Shown in pieces: positions 10,065 through 20,248 of a stretch of DNA of 25,319 nucleotides. The stretch covers positions 1 to 25,319 of the forward strand of contig JANDJZ010000549.1 in NCBI GenBank assembly GCA_027943245.1. Reading direction: 5' to 3'. This stretch comes from Acanthamoeba sp. SK_2022b. Its lineage: Eukaryota; Discosea; Longamoebia; Acanthamoebidae. Below the pieces are notes generated by a model that was not told the DNA's origin, searched no databases, and saw only the letters and a list, made by a program, of their open reading frames with translations. Position 1 is the stretch's first letter. Each line of letters begins with the position of its first letter. The position numbers and the translations under genes were made by a program.

Positions 10065-12208
10065 ATGAATCTTCTGGAGGGAGAGGCACCGTGGTTGCTT
10101 CTGCCAGTGGAAGTGGTGCTGGAGCTGTTTCACTGGCTGGATCCAAAGTCACTCCTGCAGGCTGAGGGCGTATGTCGCCAGTGGCGCGACATCACAGGGC
10201 CCGGTTCCCCCCACGGCACCGCTCTATGGCGCTCGGTGCTTCACCTCTGTCGCTGCATCTGTCCTGCTGTCCGCTGTTTGACTCTTCTTGCTTGCTCTAG
10301 TGGCACGAGCGCCTCTTTGGCGGACCCATGCCCACGGCCGTGAAGGTGCCGGCCCAGGAGCTCAAGGAGACGACTATCCAGCAGGAAAGCTGCTCCTCGT
10401 GGCGGGCCTTTTGCCTCATGTGCCTCCGCACCCAACGACGCCTGGCAAACTCGAGGCGCCGATTGCTCGGGTGGATACTGTCGTGCGGGCACCACTCGGC
10501 ACTGCACCGCCTGGTGCAGAGCTCGCGAGCTTCTGTGCGGCTGCTTGCCACCGGCTGGATGGAGCAGGAACGCTTCAAACCGCCGCTAGAGCTGGCGGTG
10601 CTCAAGGGGAGGGAGACGCGCACAATCGAGCTGCTGTTGATCGACCTGGGCATCCCTGTTGAGTGGCCTGTAGTGATCAAAGCTGCGCGAGCGGGAGAGG
10701 CCACGTTGTTTCGTGCCATGGCGAAGCGCGAGATTCTATGGCTTGCGCCATCACCGGGCGAGCTGGAGCTAGCTTTCCAAAGAAGCTCTGGGACGATGGA
10801 GGGAGCTTTCCACGCTGCCTGTATGGCCTCCTCCGCTCAAGGCATAAGCCACGCAACGACTTGCTCATCATGAACGAATCGACAGGTGAGGGAGACCAAG
10901 GAGAGCTGGTGACTTATTTCCTCAATCAATGTGCCAATGACAGCCGACGAGATCAAGTGCTTACATCGCACCACCGCGACCGCACAGGTACGTGCGGTGC
11001 CCGATGCACGGTATAGGTTGTCGCTCGACCAGAGACAGAGAGCTGATGTTTGGGTGTTCGGTGCTGCGCAGCGTTCGAGCGGGCGTGCATCTACGGTCGC
11101 CGCAGCACCTTCAGGGCTCTAGTGCCATGGCTGAGTATGGAAGACTTGCGGACGCCCTCTGAGTTGGACAACTGGTCTCCCCTGATGCTTGCCCTGCGTT
11201 GTGGCGATGTCGAGATAGCGAGGATGCTGCTGGAGCTGGGTGTCCCTCCAGACATCGATGACGGCTGCACTTGTAGCCCATTGCAGGTCGCCTGTAGAAG
11301 TGTACGGCGGTGATTCGACATGACGGTCCAGGTGGAGCTGCCAAGCACACAAGCTTACGGTGTGTGCGTGCAGTCTCAAAGTCCGAACAAGCTGGCCTTG
11401 CTGGAGTTGCTGCTTAGCTTCGGCGCCAGTGTGGATGAGCTGGATTCTGAGCTCGCGACAGTGTGCGTTTCGAAGTCCTATCGGGCGGACGAGGCAGCCT
11501 GCGTGCTGATCAAGTACCGGACAAGAGAGTGTGCCACCACGGTGGTCGATCCGCAGTGGTTCTGGGCTCCGTGTTTCGAGGCGGTGCTGGAACAGCGCAG
11601 AGATTTGTCGCCTGTCCTACTGACTTGCCTCCTCAAATACGGCGCTGTAGTCAGGGTACAGAACCCTTATAGCGAGTGCATGTCTTAGACTAACCTTTCT
11701 TTGGCAACAGGCAGGCCACCTGACCGAGCTCGTGCAATACTCCCCGTACACGCCATATGAGCGGAAGCTTGAAGTAATCAGGCTGCTATTAAACAAGCAG
11801 CGGAGTCTAGTGAGAGGCCCACTTTGGGGCGCCCTACTAGATGCCTTGCTCGAGCCTTCAGACATCCACCACTACAACCGGACCGAGTTCGTTTTGGCAG
11901 TGCTCGACCTGCTGTTCGCACATGGCGCTGAGATACCGGTGCGCGATCAGGACCTCCCGCACCACTCTCGGATTATCCGCTAACAATGTATACAACGTAT
12001 TGCTTGTCATGTGTATCAGGACTCTATGAAACACAACAGCACGGCAAAAGAGCGCAATTGGAGCATGGCGCCTGCCGTTCATGCGCTTCTGATCGCCCAC
12101 GGCCTGCCTGAGCAGACCTCAAGCAAGCCTGCTCGCGCCATGCGACCAACGACAACGACCGAAACCAGACCAAAGGCCCACGTGACTGGGCTGTTGAACG
12201 CACTGTGA
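10065..12208 (+). CDS. F-box and ankyrin-repeat protein
   Basis: Seven exons (10065-10235, 10301-10820, 10886-10987, 11072-11301, 11374-11655, 11711-11938, 12020-12208) give 573 residues with all phases matching. Residues about 13-62 are an F-box: LPVEVVLELFHWLDPKSLL, VCRQWRDI, then LWRS joined across intron 1 to WHERLFGG. The rest is divergent ankyrin repeats: PLELAVLKG...IELLLIDLGIP, GAFHAAC joined to EGDQGELVTYFL, TAFERACIYGRRSTFRALV, SPLMLALRCGDVEIARMLLELGVPP, SPLQVAC and LLELLLSFGASVDE. By family, the F-box binds Skp1 in an SCF ubiquitin ligase and the ankyrins choose the substrate. An apparent frameshift near 10780-10860 disappears when 10821-10885 is treated as an intron. It is convergent with the dehydrogenase gene, 152 bases away. 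Confidence 0.85.
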
Positions 12209-12360
12209 TCATCGCGTCGTTCTGGGCAAAATCCGAAGTGGCCATCGACGATAAGAAGTGTTGGACGGCGCTGGGTGCTGAGCGTGGAATGGCAGTGATG
12301 GTGTTGTATGTAGAGAAGGCTATCGCCTTGATTGCGCGTACAGGTATTCCTGACGGATGG

Positions 12361-13121
12361 TCACCTACCTCCAGCAAGCTCGATGATCTGGGCGGTAACC
12401 CAGCTGGCCTTTGCGCTGGCAAGGTAGACCACCACATCAGCCACTTCATCAGGCCTGCCTAGACGATGCTCAAGCGGCGTTGTCTGTTCCATCTGCTTCT
12501 GGGCCTCGTCGTTGAAGACGGCTTTGCTCATGTCTGACGCTGCTTAAGTTCTTGATCAGTGGGAATTCATACGCTACACTTCACACATAGCCGTACGTAT
12601 AACTCCAGGCGCTACGGCGTTGACGCGGATCCCTCTCGGCCCGAGCTCCTTGGCCGCCGTTCTTGTTAGCAAGTCTACTGCCGCCTTCGTCGCCGCGTAC
12701 GGGCCGAAAGTCTGTAGCCAACTGTAAGTTGACATGAATAGCTCGAGTGGGTTGTGCATGTGGTGGTAGCATACGGGAGATGCCAAGCGGGAGGCGATGC
12801 TGCTGACGTTGATGATGGAGCCGCCTCTTACCGCCACGTCGGCCTGGAATGCATGGGCCTGGCCGCCTACCTTGACTATCTCTTCCACCACTGCCTGTGC
12901 TGCTTCTGAGCTCTGCGTGAGGGGTGTGCTTGTTAGTGATCATCACCACCCACCAAACGCAGCGAAAGGCCCCTCGCTACCTTGGCGTAGTTGACAGCCA
13001 CAATGGCTCCCTCGGCGGCAAACTGCTTGGCGATGGCGGCGCCGATGCCCCGAGAGCTGCCTGTAACCAGGACCACCTTGCCGGCAAGGGTCTGGCTCGA
13101 GCTGTTAGTGATGGACTGCAT
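12361..13121 (-). CDS. Short-chain dehydrogenase/reductase lacking the central NNAG region
   Basis: Exons on the minus strand are 13121-12981, 12912-12775, 12711-12597 and 12539-12361, giving 190 residues. It begins with a classical Rossmann start, [20 protein letters not shown] (TGxxxGIG at 20-27). The catalytic Ser lies in SIINVSS (about residue 85) and YxxxK at 98-102, the normal 13-residue Ser-Tyr spacing. The C-terminus GVI..DMSKAVF...[24 protein letters not shown] is typical of the family. However, QADVA (69-73) runs straight into [11 protein letters not shown]. The stretch carrying NNAG and the following helices, about 60 residues, is missing; the family is usually about 250 residues. 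The frame stays open across the join, which contains a donor-like GTAAGA. The enzyme is probably non-functional if the deletion is real. Its substrate cannot be told. Confidence 0.8.
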
Positions 13122-14094
13122 GGTTCGATAAGACCGTACTACCCCCTCTATACACAGGAAGTGGAGGCTTCAAGCCTTCTCACGCCACGTAGGCAGGGAA
13201 ATTGAGCTTCCCACCTCAAAGAAAAAAAAACGATAGGCTATCGGACCATTAGCGCGATTAGGCCTTATGGGCCCAGGCTTTTCCGGGGAAGCAGGTAGCC
13301 ATCCCCCCCTTTCCTAAAAGCGATGTAGGGGTCCAAATTTCTGCAAGTGTCGAACTTTGTTTGGGACGTGGAAAAAGCTCAGCCTGCGGCTGGTGATGAA
13401 GCAGGAGTAAAATTGAGTGTGGTTCCGCCCTGTGGAAGTGAGGCGAGGAGGATGAAGAAGGCAGTAGCAGCGCTTATGAAGGGGAAGGAAGTTGCAGAAG
13501 GCATAGCAAAGGCTTGCAGATGAGGACCAATCGCTAATGAAGTTGATGAGCATGGTCCCTTCAGATTTCTACTGATGGAATGTGAGAGTAGCCATCACTT
13601 TGGTGGGTGTGGGGTTGGAGTGACAGCAGTGGTTGAGTGTAGAAACTGACCAAAGAGAGGAGATGGGTGATCCTTCTGGTATGCCATGGTGAAAATTTGA
13701 TGGCCTAGTGCAGCATCAAATGATCTGAAGTAGGAGTCCTCCCAAATGGAGAAGCTCCAACCACCAGGAAGGTAGGACACCATCTGGAGCAGGGTTGCAG
13801 TTAACAGAGTGTTCTGACTTCTGTAGATGTGCAGTGAGGCCAGGTCAAACATGACTCAAGGGAAGAACCCACTGGCCGTAGACCAACAACGAAGTTTGGT
13901 GCGAGCGATAGCCTATCTTGGGCTTTTCCCTCTTCTCCGTTGTGTCTCCTGACTGACACATCCCACCCAGCCCTCCCGTGTCGAGTCTCTGTTCTCTGAC
14001 CGTCTTGTCGTTTTGAGGGGTCAGAGGTCAATAGGAGGGTGGAAGCGCTCAGTCTCTCTTTTTACTCACTCGCTATTGGCCTTAACCAAAAAAA
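13122..14094. other. Spacer of unusual composition between SDR and NUP85 genes
   Basis: The stretch is visibly less GC-rich than the flanking exons and lacks the local codon style. Exact 12-base inverted repeats (GATAGGCTATCG at 13232-13243 and its complement at 13906-13917) bracket most of it. Minus-strand frames 13852-13595 (85 codons, with SLHIYRSQNTLLTATLLQMV) and 13553-13314 read somewhat like protein, but I recognise no family and see no convincing start or splice sites. Confidence 0.6.
13232..13917. repeat. Segment bracketed by 12-base exact inverted repeats
   Basis: The left copy GATAGGCTATCG is itself almost palindromic (CGATAG-G-CTATCG). The right copy is CGATAGCCTATC. The 662 bases between them differ in composition from the neighbours. 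No target-site duplication is obvious, so a mobile element is only a possibility. Confidence 0.35.
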
Positions 14095-14186
14095 TCAGAG
14101 GCAGATGGCTCGCGCCCTGTTCCTGGCGAGCGCGAGCCGGATGGCGACCAGCTCCTCCTCTGAGATATTCTTCGTGTATCTGTTGC

Positions 14187-14245
<59 letters not shown>

Positions 14246-14638
14246 AGAGAGAAGGCGAGGCGTGAGTGATGATGATGGTGGTGGTGGTGGAATCACGAGG
14301 AAGGAGTTGAAGGTACCCTTTGCTGTAGTGAGCCGAGGTGATGTCCTCCAGCGACGCCATGAGCAACTCGGTCTGGTAAAAGTCGAACAGGACAGGCGTG
14401 GCTAAAGAAGAAGAGCCAAGGGTGAGACCTGAGAACTGCGCATCGACAAGAAGGGGAGGAGGGGCGCGAGGAGCATACCTTCGAGCAGAGGCACGACCTC
14501 GCGAAGGAGTCGAATCCAGTAGCGACGAGGCGCCAAATTCTTGGAGATCACCTCCACGGTCAGCTCCGCGACCGCACGCCAGTTCTTTTGCTGCAAAGTG
14601 GGCCGCCATCCTCGTGAGTCGCATGCGTAGGCGCGCAT

Positions 14639-14705
<67 letters not shown>

Positions 14706-17586
14706 GTGCATAGATATGTATGATGTGTGTGATGTGGGGGGGGGGGCGAAGGAGCATGCGCGGAGGGGCGCGCGTACCTCCTTGAAAATGCTAAGGTCCC
14801 TGACCTTGCTGAGGAAGACCAGTCGCTCGGAGAAGATGAAATCCTTGTCCAGCTGCTCGACCACCGCCGTGACCTCGTCCGCGTTGATGCTCTTGCCCTG
14901 GTAGTAGTCGTCCACCAGCTTGTTCGCCACTTGCGCCAGCCGGTTCTGAGGAAAGAGACGCAAGACGCCGGATCGGATTGGAACCAAGACAAGGCAAGTC
15001 ACGGGACATGTCTTGGCACACAGGCCAGGCGTCGTACGTGATCGGCAGCTCGCAAGAACCACTGGATCGCTGCGCCGTATCTCCTCTCTCGGTACTTTTG
15101 CATGCCCATTATCTGTCGACCGCGGTGCCACACGCCGGCGGTGAGCGAGCGCGCGGGAGGACGAGCGGGCAGCGAGGTGATCGAGCCACGGCAAAACGCG
15201 ACCGCGGTGCCGTACCGTGAAGATGAGCTTGGCCTGTTCTACCATGTTGTGCTGTTCGCAGACGGCAAGGACCTTGTAGGCCTGCAAAGTGAAGAGGAGG
15301 AGAGGGATGATCAGCGTTCAAACGTTGTTGACAACAACCGACAGGACAGGCGAGATTGACATCGGGGGGGGGAGGAACCTGCTTCTCGGACTCGAGCGGA
15401 ATTCGTTCCAGCAGGTGCTTCATGTAGGCCGACCCAAAGGTGGGGCAGAACGACAGATAGCTCACGCCCAGCTGCCACATGCTCTGCACGCAAGTCGAAC
15501 CGAATAAGCAAAGGGGTGGGCCTGGCCCGGGCCGCACGCACGCACGCACGCGTCTACTCACCTCGGCCTTGTTTGACGCCAGGAGCTCGTCTCGCACAAA
15601 GCCCAGGATGAAGTACTCTCGCAGGTTGCAGCCCTCGCTGTGTGAGAGGAGCGAGAAGATGAGTTGCCCGATCGAGTGAAGGAGACCAAGGCTGGGGCGG
15701 CGTACTCGAGCTCGATGTCCTCTTCCACGTGGCCGGCGTGGGACAGCAGGTCTGTCAGGTGAGCGGCGAACCACCAGCGCAGCAGGCCCCAGCTCTTGAG
15801 GAGGGCGTCATAAGGCCTGCCGCTCATCACGTCGAGCAGAATCTGCTCGAAGGAGTCGTCCACTGGGTTGAACTGTCGGGTGGCCTTCTCGACGAGGGCT
15901 CTGTTCACGCAGAGGGGAGAGGAGGGGTAAACGTAAACGATGGGGCCGTATCGTGTCGACACGGGTCTTGGCCAGCAACTATCCACGTGGAGGGAGAGAG
16001 CGTACTTGAACGCAACGACCTTGGTCGTTGGTTCCGCGTAGAGCATCATGGCGACAACCAACTCCTGCCAGTTGCTGCTGAGGTCCCGCAACGCGCCTTC
16101 GTCGCCAGTGAGGATTGTGAAGAGGACCAGGAGGTCATCGTCGCCCTTGGCTTCCGCCTGGGCCTGCAGAGAGCTGCCCAGACCCAGAAAAACATTAATT
16201 CATATAAACAAATTATAAAAACATTAAATCTATAAACAAACCATAAATCCTAAATTAATGCTCGTAGTGCCCTGAGCGCGCCACGCACACGACGTACCGG
16301 CAATCGGCTCGCCACTGTTCGCAGCTAGCCTCAAACTCTTTGAAGGAATCGCCGCTGTGGTATACGGGCATGTGCTTGAGCAGCACCTCGATCTTGAGCC
16401 AGAGGTTGTGCTTGGTAGACTTGGCCAACCGTCGCTTCGTCTGCGTCTGCGCGCGTCGCTCCGAGTGGGCGTAGAGCAACTCCAATGCCTTCAGGATTTG
16501 ACCTCGAAGGACCAACCTGGGACGACGCAGGATCGTTAGCTCAGACTTCTCTGCCGCGCCGGTAGTCAATCGACAAGCACTTACTTGTAGAGGATGGGCC
16601 AGTAGCTGTCGTGCTGCTCTGGTGCGGGTGAAGACACTGCCGTAGAGAGATAGGATTGTTCAAGATGGTGAGAGAACAGGCTGCAGGCTGGCGTTTGGTT
16701 TGCACAACGAAAGTGCGATGGAGTGAGGCCGAGGTACCGACTTCGCGGATAAGATAGTCGAGCTCTTCCTTGCTCTTGGTTTCCCCGTTGATGTTGACTG
16801 CAGGTTTGGCGATTGGGTGAGTAGCAGCCAGCCACGAGGCCAGGCACGACGAGCATACACATAGCGGGCTAGTGAGCGAGCGAGAAGGCGAGAGGAGGTT
16901 GCAAAGAACCGTCAAAGTGCTGGAGCCAGATGACCAGCGGCTCTGTGATAATCGAATCGGACTTGGAAGAGACGAAGAAGATGTCACACAAATGCCACAC
17001 GATCTCAGCAATCTTCCACGAGGCCAGCTGTGCCCCGAGCTCCTTCCGCTGTTGCTCAGTTGTTTTCCCTGGTGTGGGCAACAAAGGCGTTCAACAAAGA
17101 CTCGCCAGCTGGGGCTACATGGCGCGTACATACCGTCTTCGTCCATGTCAGTCTCGGCCTGCGCATTAAGCCGTTCCAGCTTCTGCTGCAGGTTGTTGAT
17201 CAGGATGTTGATAACGACGCGATAGTGCTTGCTGCTCTTCTTTCGTGCCTGCCCATTGTTGAAAGTATGAATTGCGGTGATCTCGCGGCAAAAGCGAAGA
17301 TTAAAAGAAGAGTGTCACCTCTCGCATGAGTTCGGGTTTGTTGCTGAATTCGTGAGCGTACTTCCGGAGCTCCAAGAAGATCGTGTGTGCCTCGCTGAAC
17401 AGCTACACCGTGCCAAAGGATTGGTGAGCAAAGGTCCCTCCTTCAGGTGCAGGCACGTGAAGATTAATCGCAAACCTTGTACGTGTCAGCCATTGGAGCC
17501 TCCAAGTTGGCGGTCCACAACGGGTTCGGCAGAGATGAGGGCTGCTTCATCACCTGATGCGGGAACAGTAACGGATTCATCGCCAT
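14095..17586 (-). CDS. NUP85: Nucleoporin NUP85, Y-complex (Nup107-160) scaffold subunit
   Basis: Seventeen exons read on the minus strand: 17586-17476, 17402-17319, 17248-17134, 17068-16910, 16797-16738, 16636-16585, 16516-16298, 16173-16006, 15900-15706, 15637-15562, 15483-15379, 15281-15216, 15112-15038, 14945-14778, 14590-14479, 14401-14317 and 14179-14095. They sum to 644 residues, close to the roughly 650 of animal NUP85, and every phase fits. Diagnostic stretches are LFSEAHTIFLELRKY near the N-terminus, SWGLLRWWFAAHLTDLLSHA (about 355-375), CNLREYFI, WQLGVSYLSFCPTFG, ERIPLESEKQ/AYKVLAVCEQHNM, RRYGAAIQWFLRAAD, and LAPRRYWIRLLREVVPLLE. The protein is a mostly helical solenoid in the nuclear pore outer ring. 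ATG 17586 was chosen because the frame upstream is AT-rich, non-coding-like sequence. Introns carry (TG)n and (AAC)n repeats on the sense strand. Confidence 0.93.
14186..14245. repeat. (CA)n microsatellite in last NUP85 intron; (TG)n on the sense strand
   Basis: About 29 CA dinucleotides lie between the donor GTACCTT (14316) and the acceptor CAACAG (14180). On the gene's own strand it is a TG tract ending six bases before the acceptor. Confidence 0.95.
14641..14704. repeat. (GTT)n array in a NUP85 intron; (AAC)n on the sense strand
   Basis: Twenty-one GTT units lie within the 187-base intron 14777-14591. The poly-Gln, poly-Asn and poly-Thr or Val/Cys readings here are intronic, because the exons on either side (ending LSIFKE, starting QKNWRAV) join in phase without it. 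Confidence 0.95.
16188..16244. repeat. AT-rich tandem duplication, two units of 29 and 28 bases, in a NUP85 intron
   Basis: AAAAACATTAA plus TATAAACAAA recurs at 16188-16216 and 16217-16244 with a few differences. It is an island of almost pure A/T in GC-rich surroundings, in the intron 16297-16174. Confidence 0.8.
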
Positions 17587-17635
17587 GAATTTGTGTAATA
17601 TAGCCTTCTTCCCTGTGATTTTTTGCGTACTATTT

Positions 17636-17654
17636 TTTTGATTTAAAATCAAAA
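17636..17654. repeat. AT-rich palindrome in the NUP85 upstream gap
   Basis: TTTTGATTT and AAATCAAAA are exact inverted arms around a single A. It lies two bases from the E2F-like site, 50 bases upstream of the NUP85 start codon. Confidence 0.7.
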
Positions 17655-17656
17655 TC

Positions 17657-17668
17657 TTTCGCGCCAAA
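17657..17668. promoter_or_regulatory. E2F/DP consensus site upstream of NUP85
   Basis: TTTCGCGCCAAA matches the symmetric E2F consensus TTTSGCGCSAAA at every position. It sits about 70 bases upstream of the NUP85 ATG in a 133-base gap, next to a palindrome. This suggests cell-cycle control of NUP85, but binding is inferred. Confidence 0.5.
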
Positions 17669-17719
17669 ATCCTTTTCTATCTTACGCTTTCGTGGGCTCC
17701 ACTGGAACTCGCCGACCAA

Positions 17720-18386
17720 TCACAGCGTCGCGAATGCCCGTGCCACCTGGGTGGAGATGAAGAACGGCGAGTCGATCCACTGCGAGTCCAGGTGTTCGCC
17801 CACGCCGTCGGCTGGGGTCTGGCGCGCGAGCTCACCGGTGTTGGGCTGGTGGCCTGGGCTTGTCCGTTGATCGCCGTGGGCTGGATCTGGCCGACGCTCC
17901 GCCCGAGGGCTCTCCTCTTCGAGCTCCGGCCCTCCACAGTCATCGCCCCCTGCCTGATGCTCAAGCTTCCCTGTGTCGGGTTCGTTCGAGCGACGCTTCG
18001 ATCGTTCCTCCTCTTCTTCTTCGATCCACCGGCCGGTGACGCTCTTCTCCAGCACGTCGATTGTGGCGAGGAAGGAGGAGGTGACCTCGAATTCGTCCGA
18101 CGGTGATGAAGAGATCTCTTCGATAGAAGATGGGATGCACGCGGTAGCAGAAGTGGAGGTGCTGCCTGCTCGTGCCGCGGGCCTGGAAGCCAAGTTCGCT
18201 GTGGCTGGGGCCGGCTTAGCGGTCACGGCAGAGGACCGGAGGCTTTTGACCCAGCGCCGGTCCGGGCGGGACGATGAAACGGAGAACGGCGACGTCGGCA
18301 CGGTAAACGGCGACTTGGACAGTATCGGCTGGCCACGAGGAGATGAAGACCTGCTGCCCGCTACTGCAGACGATTGTGGCTTCAGC

Positions 18387-18452
<66 letters not shown>

Positions 18453-19371
18453 GGAGATCACCCAGTGTCAGTAGCAGCCAGCACGATCGTTGAAGCATTG
18501 TCAGTCGTACTGGCGACTTCGCGGGTGAGGTCGTCCTGCCTGGCAGCGGCTGCTTGGTCGAAGGTCCAGACTGCTGCCGTTTTTTTCGCGGAGGACTAAC
18601 GCTCTCCACCTCCTCTTCACCATCGATGCCGAGCTCGTCGTACTCTTCTTCGAGGAGGTCGCTACCTTCCTCGCTACAGCCACCATCTCCGCCCAAGGCC
18701 GCCTTCTCCTTGCCTTTCTGCCATTTGCCAGCGCGTTCTATTTCCTTTCTCTTTTCTCTTTCCGAATCAGATTTCTCTTCTTGGCCTGCGGCTGCCTTCT
18801 GCATCTCCACCGCCTCCATCTCTCGCGTGCTGGCTGCTGAAGCTGCCGCCTCGGCTGCCTTCCTCTTCTTCTTGGCGGCGAGTGCTGGTGGCGTAAACTC
18901 CTCGATGGAGAACTCGCAGTCGTCAGCAGTATCGTCACCTCTCCTACCCAGCTCGTGCTCGATGATCTGATTGCGCAATTCGAGAATGACGGGCGGTGCC
19001 TCTGTCGCTGCAGCTTCCTCCACCATCCTACTGCTTCCATAAGATGCACGCTTGGTGGTGACAAGTGCAGATCGAGTCGGATTGACTAGCGACGATTCTT
19101 TGACGAAAGGACTGCTGGAGAGCGAATGTGGAATGGGGTAATTCGAGCGATTCTGCCGCTTGGCATGGATGAAGTTGAGATAGACTTTCTGGCCGCCGAC
19201 CATGACGTAGTCCCTCTGCCGCGGCGATCCTTTTGCAGGAGCCAGCGCCCCACCTGACGTCGATTTACTTCGCGATGACGAAGCCCCGGTTTTTGAATGG
19301 GTACGCCTTTCTCCCTCGCCTTCTCTCACCCTCCTCTTTGTATGTACACTATCGCCATCTCCTCTTCTCAT
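17720..19371 (-). CDS. Charged low-complexity protein, probably nuclear; function unknown
   Basis: Two exons, 19371-18511 and 18385-17720, join in phase 0 to 508 residues. The intron (18510-18386) has donor GTACGA and an acceptor directly at the end of an (AAC)n array. I recognise no domain. The N-terminus is basic and serine-rich, with one more ordered patch (DYVMVGGQKVYLNFIHAKRQ). The middle holds a helical stretch (ILELRNQIIEHELG), an Ala/Lys/Glu coiled-coil-like region, an acidic run (SDLLEEEYDELGIDGEEEVE) and PPRKKRQQ, a likely nuclear localisation signal. The second half is rich in Ser/Pro with repeated KSP, then an acidic EEEEEERSKRR. It lies 133 bases upstream of NUP85 on the same strand and is divergent from the SAP/F-box gene. 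A chromatin or nuclear role is a guess from composition. Confidence 0.65.
18387..18451. repeat. (TGT)n array in an intron; (AAC)n on the sense strand, abutting the acceptor
   Basis: About 21 units. On the minus strand it is (AAC)n ending in ACAG, the acceptor itself, followed at once by the exon codons LKPQSS. The reading frames before and after connect only if the repeat is spliced out; the poly-Gln frame has a TGA just upstream. Confidence 0.9.
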
Positions 19372-20248
19372 CCTTCACCTGGCAAGATCGTTGGCTCCCA
19401 AATTATAATTAGTTTCCATTTTAGAGGAACAATTTGCCCTTTCTAAAAAAAGCCAAGAATTATCCTGACACGGAGCATACCACCAAAAAGGCAAAAATGC
19501 ACCATCAAAAGCGGGTGGGAGGCTTTCCATTCATTTCTTCGGTCTTTCGAGGAACGGAGGACGCCGAGACACGCACGCGTCACCAGCACACGCGTCTTGC
19601 CACGCTCTCGGGTGTACCACAACCAAGGAAGTCATCGTTTGTTTATTACCTCGTTTATCTTTGGGATTGCTCGATCGATTAAATTCGTTCGGCCTTTTAG
19701 ACCACGAGCAAAACAGCCGATTCATTAAATAGCCGGTATACCTCACCTTAACTCGTACATCTCACATCGAAATTCTCGTTTATTCACACATTCCAAATTG
19801 ACACATTCGTATCTTCCCGTGAACAGACGAGATTCACACCGGCGCAACCGAGGGTGCACCGATGTCGAAAGAGCACCAACATGGATTAAGATTGACCGAC
19901 CACTCATCCATCAGCAGGTTCGCCTATTTTCACATCTTTTTCGGGCGGGAAAGGCTCATTCCTTTACCCCTGCCGATTACACTCTCACCTCTCGCGAATT
20001 AGTGAACACCTTCACCCGGCTCACTTCAAATTTTTTTCACATTAGTAATGGAGAAGCGGATAGGCGAGCTTCTGCCAAGACCCCTGCAATGGACATGCCC
20101 TTCATCAACGGTACAGACGCCCCCCTCATCGTTCAAATTTCCATCTTTAGTTGAAATTTGTACTTTCTTTCCGTACTTTTTCCCATCTTTGATTTGGACA
20201 CCATTTGACACGGGTGGGTCGCACACAGACGTGTGGGGAGAGGAGGAC
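19372..20248. promoter_or_regulatory. Shared divergent promoter region
   Basis: The 877 bases lie between the start codons of two divergent genes and are AT-rich compared with both. GGCGGGAAA at 19944-19952 is an E2F-like half site (TTTCCCGCC on the other strand). The region 20048-20248 is open in frame with the downstream gene, but its translation (FKFPSLVEICTFFPYFFPSL) looks like translated UTR. I see no RNA gene. Confidence 0.55.

Noticed and set aside
10770..10885. Frameshift or pseudogenisation of the F-box/ankyrin gene
   Set aside because: Treating 10821-10885 (GTATGG...CGACAG) as an intron restores the frame and rebuilds an ankyrin repeat, AFHAAC joined to EGDQGELV.
12205..12462. 85-codon plus-strand frame after the F-box/ankyrin gene
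   Set aside because: It has no ATG start and overlaps the last exon of the SDR gene, which matches its family on the minus strand.
12540..12596. SDR protein ending at VIRTAMCEV
   Set aside because: That stop lies inside an intron; splicing 12596-12540 restores a full family C-terminus ending at 12361.
14402..14992. Poly-Gln or poly-Asn protein on the minus strand
   Set aside because: The homopolymer lies in a NUP85 intron; exons on either side join in phase without it and match the family.
18216..18461. Poly-Thr/poly-Gln tract as part of the charged protein
   Set aside because: An acceptor lies at the end of the array and a TGA precedes the poly-Gln frame, so it is intronic.
20048..20248. 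Upstream start giving 67 more residues to the SAP/F-box protein
   Set aside because: This stretch is AT-rich and translates to Phe/Pro-rich hydrophobic text unlike the rest of the protein; ATG 20249 is preferred.
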